From Rebecca billardiae RCC1528 (lineage: Eukaryota > Haptophyta), in contig OZ251222.1 of the NCBI GenBank assembly GCA_965240325.2, positions 2,232,001 through 2,296,000 of the forward strand: a stretch of 64,000 nt of DNA, given 5' to 3'. The notes beneath the pieces are model-generated. The model searched no databases. It was not told the origin of the DNA and saw nothing but the letters and a program-made list of their open reading frames with translations. This document shows, piece by piece, positions 60,238 to 64,000 of the stretch. The translations under genes were made by a program, and so were the position numbers. Position 1 is the first letter of the stretch; every line of letters begins with the position of its first letter.

Positions 60238-60993
60238 TCAGCCCCGTTTGATTTTGAGACACACCACAGTTGTGTCGTCCTTGACGACACCCGCACGTTG
60301 AGCAGCCTCCACCAGCCGCGCAGCAATGATCACAGGCGGGAGATTCGCATGGCGGCTGACAACGTCGCAGATCTCCGCGCGGCGGAGGTTGTCGCTGACG
60401 CCATCGGAGATGAGCAGGCCGATGGCAAGCAGCGCGCTCGTTTCTTGGCGGCCATAAGGGTCGTCGAGACGAGTCACGGCGAGCTCAGCTGATGCCGGCG
60501 AGTCGTTTGGCAGCTGCCAGGGGCAGCCGGGCGAGTGCATCCGCGCACGCGTGATCGCCGCCACGCTGTAGACGCCGTCGGCGGTCCGCGGCGGCAGCAG
60601 CAGCAGGGCCGAACTGTCCCCGAGGCAGAGAGTGTTCCACGTAGTGCCCGTGCTCGTCTCATCGCACACTCCCGCGATGCACGCCGTCGCAGCGCCGCGT
60701 GAAGCAGACGCCGCAGCCGAAGACAGGCTGTCGACGGCGGCCGCCCTCCACTCGGACGGCCGTCTGACAACGCCCCCGAGGCGGGTGCGCACGCCACTCG
60801 CGAGCGCGCGTGCGTACGCGCCAGATCCCTTTGCGGAGGAGACGCCGTCAAACACACCAGCGTTGGCGCCAGTGCAGAAGCATGCATCCTCATTTCCGAT
60901 GATGGGGAGACGGCCTGGCTTGGCGGCAGACCATGACGCGGATTGCACCACGACGTTGCTCGCCGCGAGCACGACGAGGAGAGCCTCCATCAT
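60238..60993 (-). CDS. PP2C-type (PPM) protein phosphatase, PPTC7-like, with signal peptide
   Basis: 251 aa from ATG 60993 (MMEALLVVLAASNVVVQSAS), a signal-peptide-like start. The catalytic domain has PPM motifs: GNEDACF, GVFDGVSS (Asp of motif DG), TLCLGDSSALLLL, LLISDGVSDNL and KDDTTVVCLKI. NEDACF with short spacing to FDGV and lack of some insertions fit the PPTC7/azr1 subgroup, which acts in mitochondria or plastids. An N-terminal targeting signal agrees with an organellar or secretory destination. An upstream in-frame ATG near 61080 would add about 30 basic residues (MRISRKSESRAES), which could be a transit peptide, so the start is uncertain. It is divergent from the coiled-coil gene at 61326. 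Confidence 0.82.
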   Translation of the reverse strand: MMEALLVVLAASNVVVQSASWSAAKPGRLPIIGNEDACFCTGANAGVFDGVSSAKGSGAYARALASGVRTRLGGVVRRPSEWRAAAVDSLSSAAASASRGAATACIAGVCDETSTGTTWNTLCLGDSSALLLLPPRTADGVYSVAAITRARMHSPGCPWQLPNDSPASAELAVTRLDDPYGRQETSALLAIGLLISDGVSDNLRRAEICDVVSRHANLPPVIIAARLVEAAQRAGVVKDDTTVVCLKIKRG

Positions 60994-61325
60994 CACAAGA
61001 GGTTCTTGTGACAACAGATGGGAGGCGGAAGATTTACGAGATTCGGCGCGGGATTCCGATTTCCGAGAGATTCTCATCATCTCCGGAGAAGTAACTAGCT
61101 TCGTCCCATCCGGTTCAGTGCTGTTGGAATAACAGACCCAGGCAACAGACGTGGGCTGCGCGAATAGGGACCTGCTCGATTTACCCGCGTGGCCTGGCAG
61201 GCCCGCCCGCCGCCGTGTGCACGGCACACGCCCACCGGGATCAGCGCCAAAACTCGCTGTGCCAGCCGGGCCTAGACCATCACTTAGCGTTCGGCGCTCG
61301 CGCGAAACTCGCCCCGCACGCAACG
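60994..61325. promoter_or_regulatory. divergent intergenic region (phosphatase / coiled-coil gene)
   Basis: 332 bp between two start codons reading outward; presumed bidirectional promoter. No clear TATA box. Confidence 0.4.
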
Positions 61326-62003
61326 ATGCCCGACACGCTCTCGGCTGGGCCCATCGCATCAGTCGCGGCGTGCGCCACAGCGGCGGGCCTCGCGTACGCG
61401 CTCAAGCGTCGCCCGTACTCCAACGGACATGCCCACGACGCCGGTCTCGGTGATTACAGCGCTGAGCTCGCCAAGATGCGGGCCGAGATGGACAACCTGC
61501 GCCACGGTCAGGAGCGCGCACAGGCGCAACTCGCAGCGCTCCAGGCCGAGCTGGACGAGACCGCGATGAGGGCCGATCGCGCCGAGGCCGAGATGGAGCG
61601 CGCCTGCCTCGCGACGCGGGAGATGCAGGCCGAGTTGACGACCAAGGACGAGGAGATGGCGTCGCTGGCTGCGGAGCTGGAGACCGCGCGGGCCGAGCTC
61701 AAGTTCGCGCAGTCGCAGCGAGAGGCATCGGCCGGCTCCCGCCAGTACGACGGTTCCTTCTACCCGCGCACCGAGGGCGCGATGAGCTACTACCCGTGCT
61801 CGACCGATGGCGATCGCTCGGTGCTGTCCGGCTTCAGCCCGCAGTCGCCCGACAAGCAGCGCAACAAGGGCCCGCGTGGCCAGCTGACGCCCATGGACAA
61901 GAAGTGGGAGGGCGCTATGCTGCGCACATCGCTCTTCATGCCTCCGGGGAAGGCCTCAAAGGCACGCGAGGCGGAGCCCGCTCGCCGCGAGCTTGCGTTC
62001 TGA
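61326..62003 (+). CDS. membrane-anchored coiled-coil protein
   Basis: 225 aa from ATG 61326 (MPDTLSAGPIASVAACATAA), where a short hydrophobic Ala-rich segment ends in LAYALKRR, suggesting an N-terminal anchor. Residues about 45-135 form a continuous coiled coil rich in Glu/Ala/Arg (LAKMRAEMDNLRHGQERAQA, then LQAELDETAMRADRAEAEME). The C-terminal third is disordered, with a phosphorylation-rich SVLSGFSPQSPDKQ and a conserved-looking LTPMDKKWEGAMLRTSLFM stretch. I recognise no family; a tethering or structural role is a guess. The open frame extends 37 codons upstream from a non-ATG codon and is not used. Confidence 0.72.
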   Translation: MPDTLSAGPIASVAACATAAGLAYALKRRPYSNGHAHDAGLGDYSAELAKMRAEMDNLRHGQERAQAQLAALQAELDETAMRADRAEAEMERACLATREMQAELTTKDEEMASLAAELETARAELKFAQSQREASAGSRQYDGSFYPRTEGAMSYYPCSTDGDRSVLSGFSPQSPDKQRNKGPRGQLTPMDKKWEGAMLRTSLFMPPGKASKAREAEPARRELAF

Positions 62004-64000
62004 GCGTGAGGGCAGTGCGCGCGGCGTGAGCCACGCGACACGCACCACACGCTCCGGCACGCTTCCGTTTCTCGGCACTGCGCGGCATAGCAGCCCTGCT
62101 TGCTTGTGCGCTTGCTCGAGCTGAGACGCGCGGACATTCCCCGTGGGCTCCCGCGAGATCTGCAAACCGAGAAGCCGTCAAGCCCTGTCTGTCAGCTGTC
62201 CCCGCCGTGCCTGGCTCGCCTGGCGTTGCTCCGCGGCAGCACGTGCTCTACCGCTCCTACCTCCGTGCGAGCCGTCGTCCCCGCAGCTTTCCCATTGCCC
62301 TCCATCACGACGATGCCATGTCGGCCTCACCAGCTATCTGCCGAGCGCCAGGCAGTGTGGGCCTGCCGTGCAGCTCACCGGGACAAGTGGCACGGCACCG
62401 CTCCCCGCGAGACCCGAGTTGGTCATTACTGGCGACGCTGCCCGTTCTGGGGCCAGTCTCATCAAGGAAGTGTCTGTGCATGTCATGAGGCGATCGGAGC
62501 CTGTGGTGCCATGCATTCCGGGCTGATGACAAAACGTACATCTTATCATCAACATCATCAGCATCACTTCGGGTGCCCCGAGCCCCGCCGTCGTTCCGGC
62601 CGACTAGTGAGATTACTGAGAATCCGATCCGCGCCAGTCATTGACCAGTCGCGGCCGCGGAGTCCGAATCCGCGATGGGCACCGGCGGCGGCGTCGCCCG
62701 CCGACACTGTCCGCCGCAGCGCCAGCGGGCTCGGCCGCAGGCTGTGGGCGTGGCACGGTGCGAGGCAGGAGTAGTCTTGAAAATTCTTTAAATAAGTATA
62801 TAAACTCTGCCCTGGCGGGCGGGGGGGTCGGCGGGCCGTGCCAGTGCTGTCGCAATATTTCCCCAGCGGGTTCGCGCTGCTTTTATTTAGCGGTTTGACG
62901 GGCAGGATGACGAATACTACAATGCGACACACAGATGATGGTGAGCTACCTGACTCACTGACGAATAATAACGCGACAGATGACTCTGGTGATCTCACCG
63001 ACAGTGTGATTGCGCGTGTATTCGTGCACCCACTCGGCGCTACTCGTCATCCCGGGTGCCGACAGCCGAGCCGTCGACTGTGCGCACGCACTGGCCAATA
63101 ACTGATTGGCGTGCGACGGCGGCTTGCTTGTGACGCCTGACGGTGACGGTTCAATGTCCTCGGAGCTAAACAGTGGTGGCGGAGTGTGATGTCATGTTTC
63201 ATTTGTTTAGGTCGTCTGGAAGTGCGGTGCGCGCGCGCGCAGTGCGAGAGCGTGTGCCACTCGCGATCGAGGGTGCCGGCACGCGCTGCTCGAGCAGGCA
63301 CAGGAAGCGCAGCGCATGTGCCACTGGCTTCACGACGTCGGCCTCGTCCCGCAGCGCTCGTGACATGGTGGAGGATGGGGCGACAATGTTGCACGCTCGG
63401 CGTTTCAGCTCGTCGCGGATGCGCCTCTGGGATCGGTCAATCGGTCATAGCGCTGTGCGACGAGGGCCGCCGACTCGCCAAGACGCGGTTCCTTCCACGG
63501 CTGCAAACCCGGGAGGTGCGTGCGGTGCGCGTCGTACGCCGCTTTGCGCTGCCCCTCCGTCGCATTGGTCACCGTCGGCGCCATGCAGGCCGGACGTGGG
63601 CCCTCGAGCGCCGAGCGATCTTTGGCCGCGAGCTCGCGAGCGCGAAACATGATCGCCCGCGCTGGAACACCACCGATCGTAGCAAACGGATTTGCATGCG
63701 CCCGACCTTGCTGACCACTGGACCGGGGCACGCGACAGTCCGGTGTGTGGATTCCGGTTATGGTGTTCAGAAGGCCGCGCCAAATCTTGCGTCGCGTGCG
63801 ATGGCGCTTCCCGCCCGCGAGACGCCTCGTGATGAGGGCCGTTCCGCACCGAGCCCGACGCGCGACGGTGAATCGAGCGAGGCGGCCATCGTGCGCAGCG
63901 CTTGATGCTATGGCCGGTGCGAGCTTTCGACGTGCACGTCAGGCGAGGATCGCCCCAGGTCGCACGATCGTGTCGACGCGCCGAGCGTACCGCTCCAAAC
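62004..64000. other. right-end region without confident gene
   Basis: GC-rich overlapping frames at 62100-62775 and an AT-richer block at 62780-63010. No domain is recognised. The frame at 63405-63650 on the minus strand is described separately. Confidence 0.4.
63190..63650 (-). pseudogene. possible broken or unresolved spliced gene
   Basis: From ATG 63650 (MFRARELAAKDRSALEGPRP) a protein-like frame continues with DAHRTHLPGLQPWKEPRLGE and AQRYDRLTDP, then stops at 63405. An overlapping frame reads on with RIRDELKRRACNIVAPSSTM and VVKPVAHALRFLCLLEQRV to a stop near 63190. A frameshift or an intron I cannot place would join them. An upstream minus frame starting MAASLDSPSRVGLGAERPSS near 63892 could be an earlier exon. 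No family is recognised. Confidence 0.22.

Overview
This is nuclear DNA of a eukaryotic microalga. It is GC-rich, with long mostly intronless genes on both strands, sparse short GT-AG introns, short intergenic gaps carrying TA, CT, CA and GA microsatellites, and several families of young repeats. The content fits a flagellated, plastid-bearing, secretion-rich protist: a C2CD3-like centriole protein, a NEK/RCC1 kinase, a giant polycystin/REJ-type membrane protein with a polyproline ectodomain, GT90 and sialyltransferase-like (GT29) glycosyltransferases, and a START-like protein with a plastid-type leader. A haptophyte is my best guess. That is inference from style and content, since no rRNA or organelle gene is present to test it.

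Layout. 862-3162 encodes a NEK-type kinase with RCC1 repeats. 4021-15414 encodes a 3.8-kilo-residue polycystin/REJ-like protein whose last part contains a likely 147-nt in-frame intron. 15.5-23.1 kb holds two related degenerate mobile elements (A and B) on either side of a GT90 glycosyltransferase gene. 23.6-24.3 kb holds a three-exon gene that no single reading frame reveals. 26.9-28.9 kb is a DUF2828/vWA gene. 29.3-32.1 kb is a divergent pair: a Sel1-repeat/MYND gene with one frameshift, and a Cys-rich protein gene. 32.8-38.1 kb is the C2CD3-like gene with two introns. 38.4-40.26 kb is a beta-propeller/EGF membrane protein whose 5' end abuts a repeat block.

40.3-48.4 kb is a composite repeat block. 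It is built from nearly identical 121-bp, 463-bp and about 1.4-kb modules, a roughly 26-bp satellite and strong inverted repeats. A 368-bp tandem duplication follows at 48.9-49.6 kb. 49.9-62.0 kb is gene-dense: a Rab5-like GTPase divergent from an unusual fusion of an endonuclease/exonuclease/phosphatase (EEP) domain with a sialyltransferase domain; a START/cyclase-like protein; an internally duplicated eight-helix membrane protein; a small Cys/His-rich protein; a TSSC4-like U5 snRNP factor; a PP2C-type phosphatase; and a coiled-coil protein. The last 2 kb has no confident gene.

The genes do not form a pathway. Recurrent themes are the secretory system and glycosylation (GT90, EEP-GT29, propeller/EGF, polycystin, Rab), cilium/centriole (C2CD3, possibly NEK and polycystin), and head-to-head pairs separated by 126-332 bp. 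The items most worth follow-up are the EEP-GT29 fusion, the hidden spliced gene, the nine-fold W/C repeat of the polycystin ectodomain, and the repeat block with its palindromic junctions.
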